Source: Anaerolineales bacterium (GTDB taxonomy: Bacteria > Chloroflexota > Anaerolineae > Anaerolineales > UBA6663). Taken from it: 64,000 bases of DNA. The notes below the pieces were generated by a model. It made no database searches and was not told where the DNA came from. It saw nothing but the letters and a program-made list of their open reading frames with translations. Location of the stretch: NCBI GenBank assembly GCA_020845955.1, contig JADLEU010000100.1, forward strand, positions 1 through 64,000. The letters are read 5' to 3'. The position numbers and the translations under genes were made by a program. Positions 1-9,865 of the stretch are shown here, one piece after another. The first letter of the stretch is position 1; every line of letters begins with the position of its first letter.

Positions 1-482
1 ACGGTGTGCAGCTTGCCATACACGTCACGAAGATAGGTCACCCGCAGAGTCAGGCGGACCACTTCGCCCGAAACGCCAGACACCTCGATCACATCGCCCA
101 CCCGAAACTGGTCCTCGGCCAGGATTAGCACGCCGCCCACGTAGTCGCGAATGAGCGGCGATGCGCCCAGCGAAACGGCCAGACCGACCACCCCCGCGCT
201 GGCCAGGAGCGGACCGATGCTGAGGCCTAACGCCTGCAGAGCCATGGCCGCCGCGATCAGCGCCCCCAGCGTGAGCAGCCCGTGGTAGCCTACGCGCAGC
301 AGAGTCTGCAGGCGCGTGCGGCGATCGCTGTCGTGGACTGCCGTGGCCAGGTGGCGCTCCGCCTGGCGCTGGCCAGCGCGCAGCGCCCGGCGCAGCACGA
401 CGAAAAGCAGGGCCACGAAGGCAAGCTTGAGGGCCGTGTTGAGCAGCGGCAGCGTGAGCGCGGTACCGAGCCAGGCGGGCAT
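1..482 (-). CDS. MscS-family mechanosensitive channel, partial (3' end cut by window edge)
   Basis: Reading the minus strand from an ATG at 482 gives an open frame to the window edge, about 160 residues. The N-terminus carries a hydrophobic segment (residues about 8-32), then a basic stretch, then two more hydrophobic segments (about 65-105). The last of these is Gly/Ala-rich (ASAGVVGLAVSLGASPLIRDY), as in the pore helix of MscS channels. It is followed by the start of the beta domain (DQFRVGDVIEVSGVSGEV). MscS proteins open under membrane tension and release ions and small solutes during hypo-osmotic shock. The gene lies just downstream of, and co-directional with, a GH13_18 phosphorylase and an MFS transporter, which fits an osmolyte-release role by context. 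The family call is firm; the solute link is inference. Confidence 0.85.
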   Translation of the reverse strand, partial: MPAWLGTALTLPLLNTALKLAFVALLFVVLRRALRAGQRQAERHLATAVHDSDRRTRLQTLLRVGYHGLLTLGALIAAAMALQALGLSIGPLLASAGVVGLAVSLGASPLIRDYVGGVLILAEDQFRVGDVIEVSGVSGEVVRLTLRVTYLRDVYGKLHT

Positions 483-513
483 CGTTGTGGGTTCTCTCGT
501 CGCCGGTCGCCGC

Positions 514-2277
514 CTAGGGGTCTGGCGCCAGCCAGGCGACGCCGTAGGGGTCCAGGGTCACCTCCAGGCGGCGGTTGTTGTCGCCAGCCAGCACCCGACC
601 GTCAAGCAGGTCCCGGGCTCGCGCTGCGCCCCAATCGAGGCCGGCCAGGTCGAGGCTCAGGCGCTGAGCCTGGACGCTGACATTGTGCAGGCACAGCGCG
701 CGGGCCTGGGCGGAGGGCGACACCCGCAGCAGCGCCAGGATAGCTTCCCCGCAATCCAAGACACGCTGGCCGCCGAGCGGATGAAAGGCCGGCGTGCTGG
801 CCCGAGCTCGCAGCAATTGCGCAAAGCGGTGATACACAGCCTGCCGCCGGTGTCCGGCCGTGCCCAACTCGGCGCGCAGCGCTTCCAGGTCGAGCTTCTG
901 GCGGTTGATGGTGCGATTGCGCCCTGTTTGCGCCACGCCATCCGGCCAGCCGCGCGATCCAACCAGGCTGTGGAAGTAAAGGCCGGGCACGCCAGCCAAG
1001 GCCAGCATAATGGCGTGCGCGGCCATGAACCGCGCCACGGCGTGTTCAGGCGGCTCGGCGCCGCGCGGGTCAGACAGCGCGTCGAAGTAATTAACGTTCA
1101 ACTCGTATGGGCTCTGGCTGCCATCAGGGTTGTGCTTGTAAGACACCAAGCCCCCGTGAGCCTGCACGCGGCGTACCAGCGCCTCGATATCGGCCTCGGG
1201 CAAAATGCCGCGCGCCGGGTTAACGCCCACGCCGTCGTGCGAGGCCAGGAAATTGAAAAACGTCGTCCGCGCCGAGGGGCGTTCCAGTCCGGCCGCCCAG
1301 TCCGACAGCTCGCGGGCCCTGCCAGTGTGAAAAGCGTGCAGCGTCAGCGGTGGCAGCGCGAAATTGTACACCAACTGGGCCTCGCTGCGGCCGTCGCCGA
1401 AGTAGCTGAGGTTGTCGGCGTGCGGGACGTTGGTTTCGGTGATCAGAAGCACGGCCGGCGCCGCCTCGTCGAGCACCCAGCGCAGCAGTTGAATGATGCG
1501 ATGGGTCTGCCGAAGGTGGATACAGGGCGTGCCCATCTCCTTCCACAGGTAGGCGATGGCATCGAGCCGCAGGAACTCGGCTCCGTGCGACACGTAGAAG
1601 AGCAGGGTGTCCACGACCTCCAGCAGCACCGCGGGGTTGGCATAGTTGAGGTCGATTTGGTCCGCGCTGAAGGTTGTCCAGACCCGCTGCACCCCGGCGC
1701 TCGTCTCCACCGGTGTCAACAAGGGCAACGCCCGCGGCCGAACGACCGACGATAAGTCGGGCTCTCCGTGCACCACAATGAAGTATTCGCGAAAGCGCGG
1801 ATCTCCGCGTACAAAGCCCTGAAACCAGCCGCTCTGAGCCGAGACGTGATTAATGACGGCATCGAACATCAGCCGGAAGCGCTCCCCCAGACGGCCGATG
1901 TCAGCCCAGGTTCCGAGTGCCGGGTCAACCGCGCGGTAGTCGATGACGGAGAAGCCGTCATCAGACGAATAAGGATAGAAGGGCAGCAGGTGAACTCCGC
2001 TGACCGCGCCGGCCAGGTACTCGCGGCAGAAACACTCCAGGGTCCGCAGCGGAGGCTCGGCGAGCGCGCCGGCCGCGTCGAGACGGCGCACCTGATCACC
2101 ATAAGTGATCAAGATCGCGTCGCGCTGCGAGAGCGCCAGCCCCGCCGGCGCGACGCTGCTGGGCGGGCGCCGGGTGAGGTGCGTTTCCAGCATCGCGCGC
2201 AGGCGCGCGTGCGCGGCCGCTCCCGCGGCTTCGCCGTACAGCATGGTCAGGTGTTCTCGCAAGCGGTCGGCCGTCAT
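514..2277 (-). CDS. GH13_18 sucrose/glucosylglycerate phosphorylase-like enzyme
   Basis: A 587-residue glycoside hydrolase family 13 protein. The (beta/alpha)8 motifs are visible: DAVINHVS (D139), FLRLDAIAYLWK with the expected nucleophile D239, LITETNVPH with acid/base E281, and FLASHDGVGV holding the transition-state Asp. The ITYGDQ opening and SHDGVGVNPARG block are typical of subfamily 18, which holds sucrose phosphorylases and glucosylglycerate phosphorylases. These split an alpha-glucoside with phosphate to give glucose-1-phosphate. A GpgS homologue and a histidine phosphatase lie a few kb upstream, so glucosylglycerate is the more likely substrate than sucrose; this is inferred from context, not from a specificity residue. 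It starts 4 bp after the MFS stop and is probably co-transcribed with it. Cytoplasmic, with no signal peptide. Confidence 0.85.
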   Translation of the reverse strand: MTADRLREHLTMLYGEAAGAAAHARLRAMLETHLTRRPPSSVAPAGLALSQRDAILITYGDQVRRLDAAGALAEPPLRTLECFCREYLAGAVSGVHLLPFYPYSSDDGFSVIDYRAVDPALGTWADIGRLGERFRLMFDAVINHVSAQSGWFQGFVRGDPRFREYFIVVHGEPDLSSVVRPRALPLLTPVETSAGVQRVWTTFSADQIDLNYANPAVLLEVVDTLLFYVSHGAEFLRLDAIAYLWKEMGTPCIHLRQTHRIIQLLRWVLDEAAPAVLLITETNVPHADNLSYFGDGRSEAQLVYNFALPPLTLHAFHTGRARELSDWAAGLERPSARTTFFNFLASHDGVGVNPARGILPEADIEALVRRVQAHGGLVSYKHNPDGSQSPYELNVNYFDALSDPRGAEPPEHAVARFMAAHAIMLALAGVPGLYFHSLVGSRGWPDGVAQTGRNRTINRQKLDLEALRAELGTAGHRRQAVYHRFAQLLRARASTPAFHPLGGQRVLDCGEAILALLRVSPSAQARALCLHNVSVQAQRLSLDLAGLDWGAARARDLLDGRVLAGDNNRRLEVTLDPYGVAWLAPDP

Positions 2278-2281
2278 CGAC

Positions 2282-3559
2282 TTACCCCCACAACACCAGC
2301 AATAATCCGGCTACAACGCGCAGCACCGCGCTCAGGTAGAGCGCCTGGCGCAGACCGAGCCAATCGCCCAGAACCGGCCCAAGCAGCGAGCCGGCAAGGA
2401 TGCCAAGGTTTAGGGCCAGGTTATGCAGCGCCATGTGCGCCGGGCGGTCGTTGGCTGGAACTCGTTCCATCAGGCGCGTCACCAGGCCGCCACTGGCCAG
2501 CCCCCAGGCAATGCCGCCGGCGATAGAAGCCATCAAGAAAAAGCGGGCGTCGCGCGCCAGGGCGTTTAGCCAGGGATAGGCGCCGTACAGAACGGCACTG
2601 GCGGCCAGGACCAGGTGATGGCCCCAGCGCGACGAGAGCCTGGCCAGCGCCATCGATGCCAACAGCATTGAGGCATAAAAGCTCGCGTTCCCCAGGCTGA
2701 TGACGCCGTCGCTCAGTGTCAGGTGATTGACCCAAAACAACGGCAATATTGGGATGGGCGTGTATTGAAAGGTGTAGAACAAGAAGAACACAAGCAGGAA
2801 CAGGCCGAACGAGCCACGCAGCAAGTCCAGGCGCAGCAGCCGTTGGCCGCGCGCGCGGAGCAGAAAGCGCAGTCCAGCCGCCGGGCGAACGGCATCGGCA
2901 AAGCGGAAGAGCCCGGGGCGAGCCAGATCGCGCATGGGGCGCCCCACGCGTGGCGGCGCTGCGCCAACCGGACGCAGACGGGCCAGATACCAGGTGCTCA
3001 TGGCGGCGCCCAGCAAGCCCAGGCCAAACACCAATTGATAGTTAATCGGGAAAACCAGGACGTCGAGCAGCCAGCCGCACAGCAGGGAGGTGCCGAGCAT
3101 GCTGAGCGCCATCAGGGCGTTGCGGCGTCCGACGACCAGTGCGCGCCATTCGGGCGCTACCAGGTCGGCGAACATGGCATTGAAGGCTACGGCGATGACG
3201 GTGCCTGGCGCCGACATTAGCACGATCAGCAGCACAAGCACCCAGACCTGAACCCGATCCGTGAAAAGCCAGGGCAGGCCGACTAGGATCAGGTAGCCCG
3301 CCCGATGCGCCACGGCGGTCACTACGGTCGCCCAGGTCAGCGAGCGGCCCTCCAGCCAGCGCGCGGCTGGCAGCGAGGCCACCAGGTTGACCAGCGCCGG
3401 GCCCGCGGTCAGCAGCGCTACCTGAAATCCACTGGCGCCCAAGCGGGCGGCATAGACTGGCAGGAAGGCGAGCGTTCCGCCGGCCAGCACGCCATACCAG
3501 AAAACGTCGTAATATAGCTGGCGGGCATTGTGCTGCCCGACAGGCGTCATGGTCTGCAT
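2282..3559 (-). CDS. MFS transporter
   Basis: About 425 residues with roughly twelve hydrophobic segments, starting from MQTMTPVGQHNARQLYYDVF; an alternative ATG lies three codons later at 3550. The motif VYAARLGASGFQVALLTAGP after the first helix and the paired six-helix halves with a basic central loop are typical of the major facilitator superfamily. The open frame runs much further upstream (to 4294), but that part overlaps the divergent glycosylase gene and has no membrane-protein character. The next gene downstream is the GH13_18 phosphorylase, only 4 bp away, which suggests the transporter handles a sugar or glycoside substrate of that enzyme. No substrate-specific motif was recognised. 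Confidence 0.8.
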   Translation of the reverse strand: MQTMTPVGQHNARQLYYDVFWYGVLAGGTLAFLPVYAARLGASGFQVALLTAGPALVNLVASLPAARWLEGRSLTWATVVTAVAHRAGYLILVGLPWLFTDRVQVWVLVLLIVLMSAPGTVIAVAFNAMFADLVAPEWRALVVGRRNALMALSMLGTSLLCGWLLDVLVFPINYQLVFGLGLLGAAMSTWYLARLRPVGAAPPRVGRPMRDLARPGLFRFADAVRPAAGLRFLLRARGQRLLRLDLLRGSFGLFLLVFFLFYTFQYTPIPILPLFWVNHLTLSDGVISLGNASFYASMLLASMALARLSSRWGHHLVLAASAVLYGAYPWLNALARDARFFLMASIAGGIAWGLASGGLVTRLMERVPANDRPAHMALHNLALNLGILAGSLLGPVLGDWLGLRQALYLSAVLRVVAGLLLVLWG

Positions 3560-3571
3560 GGTAATTGTGAG

Positions 3572-4228
3572 ATGACACCCCCCCTGCGCCTCACTCGACA
3601 GACACTCGCGGCCGCTGCGCACGAACTGGCCCGCCGCGACCCGGACTTGAAAGCGATCCTTCGGCGGCACGGGCCGCCGCCGCTGTGGTCGCGCCGGCCC
3701 GGCTTCGGCACGCTGCTCCACATCATTCTGGAGCAGCAGGTTTCGCTGGCGTCGGCGCGCGCAGCCTACCGAAGACTCCAGGCCATCGCCAGCCCACTGA
3801 GCCCCGAGCGGTTTCTGCTGCTGGAGGATACGGCGCTCAAAGCCGTGGGGTTCAGCCGGCAGAAGGCGCACTACGGCCGCGAACTGGCGCAGGCGCTGGC
3901 CGCGGGACAGCTGGACCTGGCCGGTCTGGCCCGGCACGACGACGACATCGTCCGCCGCAGCCTGATGCGCATAACGGGCATCGGTCCCTGGACAGCGGAG
4001 ATCTACTTGTTGATGGTGCTTCGCCGGCCAGACGCGTGGCCGGCCGGCGACCTGGCCCTGGCGGTGGCAGTGCAGCGGGCCACGCGGCAGCCCGCGCTTC
4101 CCAACGCCGACGAGTTGGCCGAAATCGGCGCGCGCTGGCGCCCGTGGCGCGCAGTGGCAGCGCGCATGCTGTGGCACGACTACTTGAGCGACCCTCCCCG
4201 CAGGACCCCGAAGCAGCCGGGCCGGTAG
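3572..4228 (+). CDS. AlkA-like DNA-3-methyladenine glycosylase (HhH-GPD)
   Basis: A 218-residue HhH-GPD superfamily protein that excises alkylated bases. The block LHIILEQQVSLASARAAY, the lysine-containing segment GFSRQKAHYGRELA and the helix-hairpin-helix ITGIGPWTAEIYLLM are in the expected order. They are followed by WPAGDLAL, where the Asp sits at the catalytic position of the family. The protein is short next to E. coli AlkA because it lacks the N-terminal domain, as many bacterial versions do. I chose the ATG at 3572; an in-frame ATG 14 codons upstream would overlap the divergent MFS gene. The gap between the two divergent start codons is only 12 bp, which leaves no room for a conventional promoter between them. 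Confidence 0.85.
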   Translation: MTPPLRLTRQTLAAAAHELARRDPDLKAILRRHGPPPLWSRRPGFGTLLHIILEQQVSLASARAAYRRLQAIASPLSPERFLLLEDTALKAVGFSRQKAHYGRELAQALAAGQLDLAGLARHDDDIVRRSLMRITGIGPWTAEIYLLMVLRRPDAWPAGDLALAVAVQRATRQPALPNADELAEIGARWRPWRAVAARMLWHDYLSDPPRRTPKQPGR

Positions 4229-4245
4229 GCAGCCGCGGGCCTGCG

Positions 4246-4881
4246 ATGCCGTTGAGGAATCGAGTGAACCCATTTGGAACGTTGATCGCTGCACCGGCCC
4301 GATGCCGGTGGTTGGGCAACCGGGGCTGCCTGCACGATGCCCACGGCCAAATCCGCCGCGCGTATGCTACCATGCGTTGGATATTTTGCGAACTTGAGTT
4401 CAAGGACCGGCGCCGTCCCCTTTTACAGCCGGGACATTACACCGAGCTGTTCTTCCTCGATGAGGCCACCGCACTGGCGGCCGGCCACCGGCCGTGTGCC
4501 GAGTGCCAGCGCCGGCGGTTCGATGCCTTCGGGCAGGCCTGGTCAGCCGCCAACCCGCGGGCAGCGCTGGATCCGCGCCCGAAGGCAGCCGCCCTCGACG
4601 CGGCGCTGCACGCCGACCGGCTGCAACCCGATGGGCGGCAAACGACCTTCGCCGCCCGGCTGGGCGACCTGCCGCCCGGCACGCTGGCGGCGCGGGGACC
4701 AGATGCCTTCCTGGTCACCATGTCGGGGCCACGCGAGTGGGCGCCGAGCGGATATGGGCCGGCTGCCCTTGGCAGCAGCCTGGTCGTTGAGGTGCTCACC
4801 CCGCGTTCAATCGTGCGCATGCTGGCCGCGGGTTACCTGCCCGACCTGCACCCATCGGCTTCAGCCACGCAGGCCGCCTAG
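4246..4881 (+). CDS. conserved protein with Ada-like CxxC motif
   Basis: A 211-residue soluble protein, starting 17 bp after the AlkA-like gene. It opens with MPLRNRVNPFGTLIA, contains GNRGCLHD and RRPLLQPGHYTELFFLDEA, and has a central AAGHRPCAECQRRRFDAF. The HRPCAECRR-type segment resembles the RPCKRCRP element of the Ada methyl-phosphotriester domain. The context with an alkyl-base glycosylase makes a DNA-alkylation or zinc-binding role attractive, but no catalytic signature of a methyltransferase (PCHR) is present. I recognise the protein as a recurring bacterial hypothetical and cannot assign a function. The 3' end overlaps the convergent phosphatase gene by 21 bp. Confidence 0.7.
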   Translation: MPLRNRVNPFGTLIAAPARCRWLGNRGCLHDAHGQIRRAYATMRWIFCELEFKDRRRPLLQPGHYTELFFLDEATALAAGHRPCAECQRRRFDAFGQAWSAANPRAALDPRPKAAALDAALHADRLQPDGRQTTFAARLGDLPPGTLAARGPDAFLVTMSGPREWAPSGYGPAALGSSLVVEVLTPRSIVRMLAAGYLPDLHPSASATQAA

Positions 4882-5447
4882 CCCAACGGCGTGCGGAGGC
4901 CAATCGACAACTTCCGGCCGGCAATTGTCGGGCACCAGGTCATAGGCGCGCTCCAGCGGCAGCCCGCGTCCCAGGCACAGCAGCGTCGCCAGCGTGAGCC
5001 CGTGCGCGACGACCAGGACGTCGGCGGCGGGATGCGCTTGCGCAATCTCGTCGGCCGCCGCGCTGGCGCGCACGGCGACCTCAGCCAGCGTTTCACCCTG
5101 GGGGGGCCGCGCGTGCAGCGGATCGCGCTGGCGCTCCTGCCACGCCGCGGCGTACTGGTCCTGAATATCGCTGAAGAGCATCCCCTCCCAGAGGCCTAGC
5201 CGAACTTCGCGCAACCCGACGCGCACCTGGACCGGCAGGCCGAGGTGGGCGGCCAGAATGGAGGCCGTGTCGCGGGCGCGGCGAAGGTCGCTGCTGTAGA
5301 TTGCCGCGAAAGCAATGCCGTCGAGTTGCGGCAGCATAGCCCGGGCCTGCTCCCAGCCCGCGGCAGTGAGGGGCGGATCAGCCTGGCCTTGATACCGGCC
5401 TTCGAGATTCCAGGCCGTCTGCCCATGGCGCACCAGCCAGAGCCGCG

Positions 5448-5451
<4 letters not shown>
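4861..5451 (-). CDS. histidine phosphatase family protein, candidate glucosyl-3-phosphoglycerate phosphatase
   Basis: A 196-residue phosphoglycerate-mutase-like phosphatase. The RHG motif LVRHGQTAWN carries the phospho-accepting histidine. YSSDLRRARDTA carries the arginine of the phosphate pocket, and a second histidine lies in VVAHGLTLATL. The family includes cobalamin, sugar-phosphate and glucosyl-3-phosphoglycerate phosphatases; the mycobacterial GpgP is of this fold. Its ATG overlaps the stop of the upstream GpgS homologue by 4 bp, so the two are probably translationally coupled. This placement is the main argument for a GpgP role: removal of the phosphate from glucosyl-3-phosphoglycerate to give glucosylglycerate. 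Family call is firm, substrate is inference. Confidence 0.8.
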
Positions 5452-7246
<1,795 letters not shown>

Positions 7247-7250
<4 letters not shown>

Positions 7251-8482
7251 TTGCTTTCTCCTTCCGGCGCAGCCAACAGCGGCGCGATACCACGCTCATA
7301 GATCTGCTGCCAGGTGTAATGGCTGCGCGCGCGTGCTCCAAAGCGATAGGCCGGCTGAGACTTCAGGCGCGCCGCGACCATGGCCGCAATCTCCGCCGGA
7401 TCGGCGCCCAAGTCAAAGTAGGTCACGTCATCCTGCCCCAAGTCCCGCAGGACGGGGATGTCGCTACAGAACACCGGCAGGCGGACCAGCGCCGCTTCGA
7501 TCAAGGGGATGCCGAACCCCTCTTCCTGGCTGGGCAAGAGCAGCGCATCGGCCAGGCGCAGGAAATCGGCCACGACGGCATCGGGCAGCCAGCTCGACTG
7601 GTGTTCGCTGGCGAAGTGCGCAGCGCCAACCAGGCCTAACTCAGCGCGCAGCGCCAGCAGGCGCTGACGGTACTCGGCGTTGGCCGGGTTGTGCGGCCCC
7701 TCCGGCCCGGTCACGAGCAACATGGCAGCAGGCATCGGCGCGCCCCGCAGCGCGGCCAGGATGCGCAAGGCCATCTCGATATTCTTGCGGCGCGTCAGGC
7801 GCACGGGCAGCAGCAGGAGTGGCTCGGCGGCCTCCAGACCCATGGTCTCCACCAGGACCTCGGTCAGCGGTTCCAGTTTATGCAAGACCCGTGTCTCCAC
7901 GCCGTTTGGGACCACGGCAATAGTTTCAGACGGGATCCCCAGCAACTGCGCCAGCTCCTGCCGGCGGGGCTCGGACACGGCAACATGCCGGGCCATAGGC
8001 CAGTCAGTGCGCAATAGATCCCAGGGGTAGCCCGGGTGCAGCTCCGCCCGGTACTGCGCTGCCGTCCAGGCCAGGTCGTGGTGCCACAAGATCAGTCGCG
8101 GCCCACCCGCGGCCGGCCGCCGGCGCAGGGCAGCCGTGAGCGCTAAGTTCTTGTGCAGCGTGGCCACGTTGTGGGCGATCAGAACGTCAATGCCGGTCAG
8201 CGCCTCTTCCAGGGCCGCGCCGATCTCCTGGACAAGCGCCTCAAAGTCCGGCGGCACGCGGCCGGCATCCAACTCAGCTTTGGCCGCCAGAACGCGCGGA
8301 TGACGTGAGTCCGCCAGCGGCAACGCTCGGAACTCGATCTCCGGCCCAGGCGCGGCCCCGCGGGCGGCCAGGAGCCGAACGCGGTGGCCGGCCGCCTGGA
8401 TCAGGCGCGCCTGGTGACCGATGACGCTCTCGACCCCGCCCACGACCGGCGGCACCGAATAGTGCAGCAGAGCAACGTTCAC
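7247..8482 (-). CDS. GT4 family glycosyltransferase
   Basis: A 411-residue GT-B glycosyltransferase. The N-terminal half opens with MNVALLHYSVPPVVGGVESV, including the glycine loop of the acceptor domain. The donor half carries VAVVPNGVE, LLLPVRLTRRKNIEMALRIL and the E-x7-E element in LLPSQEEGFGIPLIEAA. It is the first gene of the three-gene minus-strand operon and overlaps gpgS by 4 bp. Because the other two genes predict glucosylglycerate synthesis, this enzyme may add a further sugar, as the mannosyltransferases of mannosylglucosylglycerate synthesis do. That substrate is inferred only from the operon; the sequence itself shows no more than the GT4 family. Confidence 0.8.
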
Positions 8483-8816
8483 ACTGACCTCTCACCAGCC
8501 ACGGGCAGCCGCCGCGCTCGACCGGCGAGGCGGGGTCCAGGCGATTCCAAAGTGAGTAGACCGAACGGGCAATTCAGCCGACAGCACGAGGCTCCCCAGA
8601 CGATTGGCTTCGCTACGCGACGGGCGCGAACCGGCCTGGACAAGCGCGGACCGAGGCGAGGCAGTGAATTGCATTATGCGAAGCTGGCAGGCCAGGCAGC
8701 GGCGCGGCTGAGAGCCTGGCGATGACCAGATCCCGCGGCCTGTGCAAGCCGCGCTGATTAGGTTGGCAGGCGCTGCCCGGTGGCGGGCAGACCAGGGCTG
8801 CAGGTCAGACGACACC
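8483..8816 (-). other. long 5' leader of the gpgS operon, or non-coding stretch
   Basis: About 330 bp between the promoter and the first start codon hold no convincing gene. On the minus strand several short GC hairpins can be drawn, for example GCGGC/GCCGC and GCCCG/CGGGC. No intrinsic terminator with a T-tract and no riboswitch class that I know was recognised; the c-di-AMP (ydaO) class was considered and its core was not found. Confidence 0.4.
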
Positions 8817-8845
8817 ATTATAGGGATTGGCAAAGAGCCGGTCAA
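8817..8845 (-). promoter_or_regulatory. sigma70-type promoter for the gpgS operon
   Basis: On the minus strand TTGACC (8845-8840) and a perfect TATAAT (8822-8817) are separated by 17 bp. It faces the GT4-gpgS-phosphatase operon. Transcription would start near 8810, giving a leader of about 330 nt before the ATG at 8482. Confidence 0.65.
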
Positions 8846-8904
8846 GGATTGTGGTATTATTCGGGCCTCACGCGGGCGCGGGCCCAAGCCAATCTACGTG
8901 CACT

Positions 8905-9108
8905 ATGGACGATCTTGACCAACTTTGGGAGGAAATGTTGTCCCAAGACGCGGCGCGCATTCGGCGCGCCTGGGACAACCTGACCGACGACGAAGCTCGA
9001 GCCGTATTGGCGCACCTGGCGCGGATGCGCGACGAAGAAGGCTGGAGTCCCCAGCAGAAGGTCGCCGCGGCCGCGGCGCTAGCCGTGCTGCGCGATCTAA
9101 GCCAATAA
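8905..9108 (+). CDS. small acidic helical protein of unknown function
   Basis: A 67-residue protein, MDDLDQLWEEMLSQDAARI at its start, then a Trp-containing helix (RRAWDNLTDDEARAVLAHL) and GWSPQQKVAAAAALAVL. It is predicted to be all-helical and soluble, with no cysteine and no signal peptide. Codon use matches the neighbours. I do not recognise a named family, although short proteins of this pattern seem to recur in Chloroflexota. It stands alone between the divergent gpgS promoter and the two membrane proteins that follow. Confidence 0.6.
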   Translation: MDDLDQLWEEMLSQDAARIRRAWDNLTDDEARAVLAHLARMRDEEGWSPQQKVAAAAALAVLRDLSQ

Positions 9109-9163
9109 CCGCTGCCGCCCCGCGGCCAGGCGATCGGGGCGCTGTCCGCTAGAAAGTCCCCCT

Positions 9164-9862
9164 ATGTCAGAGACCACTGGCAAGAAATCCGAGCGCTTTT
9201 CGACTGTTGTCACCGTCTTGATCGCCGTGGTATCTACGGTGATCGCCCTGGTGGCTTCGCAAGCTGCCGTGGCCAGCGGCGACGCCACCGAAGCCCAGCA
9301 CAACGGCGTCCTGGCCAAGATCAATCTGGAGCGTGTCGACGGCGGCAGCTGGACCCAGATCGCCCGCAATCGCCGCGCCTTCAACGACTATCGCGTCAAC
9401 CGTGACCTGTACTCCCTGACGTTTGACTACATCACCCAGGCGGAGGCCGAGGGAAGTTCGCCGCTGGGCACACGCCTGCGCCTGGAGGCCGCCGGCCAAC
9501 TGGAAGAGAGCAACGGCGCCTATCGTTTTATTGACAGCGGCTATCTGATCGCCGACGAGGCGGGTGAGTACGTTGGCCTGGACGAACCCAACTTCATCAA
9601 CGACAAGCGGCAGACGGCAGCCATTTATCAGGACATCGACTACGACGACAACTTCGCCGACGCCAACCGCTTCCGCACGGAGGGCCTGTACCTGGGGGCC
9701 ACCCTCTTCGTCTGGTTCCTGTCCCTGATGTTTCTTACCTGGGCCGAGATTACCAAGTCGGCGCTGCGCTGGGTGTGGCTGGCGGCGGGGGTCCTCATTG
9801 CGCTGGGCCTGGTGGCCGCCTACGTCGTGTCAGGCATGATCAGCGCACTGGGGCTGGGCTAG
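9164..9862 (+). CDS. membrane protein with large extracytoplasmic helical domain
   Basis: A 232-residue protein. One membrane segment lies at residues about 14-36 (VVTVLIAVVSTVIALVASQ), then a polar, probably extracytoplasmic domain of about 135 residues, then two closely spaced membrane segments (about 172-192 and 202-225). No cysteine pair and no catalytic motif was seen. The next gene starts 4 bp after its stop, and its first 215 residues repeat the same layout, so the two are probably a co-transcribed pair of distant paralogues. Function unknown. Confidence 0.75.
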   Translation: MSETTGKKSERFSTVVTVLIAVVSTVIALVASQAAVASGDATEAQHNGVLAKINLERVDGGSWTQIARNRRAFNDYRVNRDLYSLTFDYITQAEAEGSSPLGTRLRLEAAGQLEESNGAYRFIDSGYLIADEAGEYVGLDEPNFINDKRQTAAIYQDIDYDDNFADANRFRTEGLYLGATLFVWFLSLMFLTWAEITKSALRWVWLAAGVLIALGLVAAYVVSGMISALGLG

Positions 9863-9865
9863 GGC

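Noticed and set aside
316-1755. Long plus-strand frames opposite the GH13_18 gene
   Set aside because: They are reverse-strand shadows of a GC-rich gene; the translation is Arg/Gly/Gln-rich without domains.
3560-4294. N-terminal extension of the MFS protein
   Set aside because: The extra 240 residues lie opposite the glycosylase gene, are not membrane-like and match no family.
8483-8816. c-di-AMP (ydaO) riboswitch in the osmolyte operon leader
   Set aside because: Attractive by function, but the conserved GGGGAACC and GGGGUGAAUC-type elements were not found.
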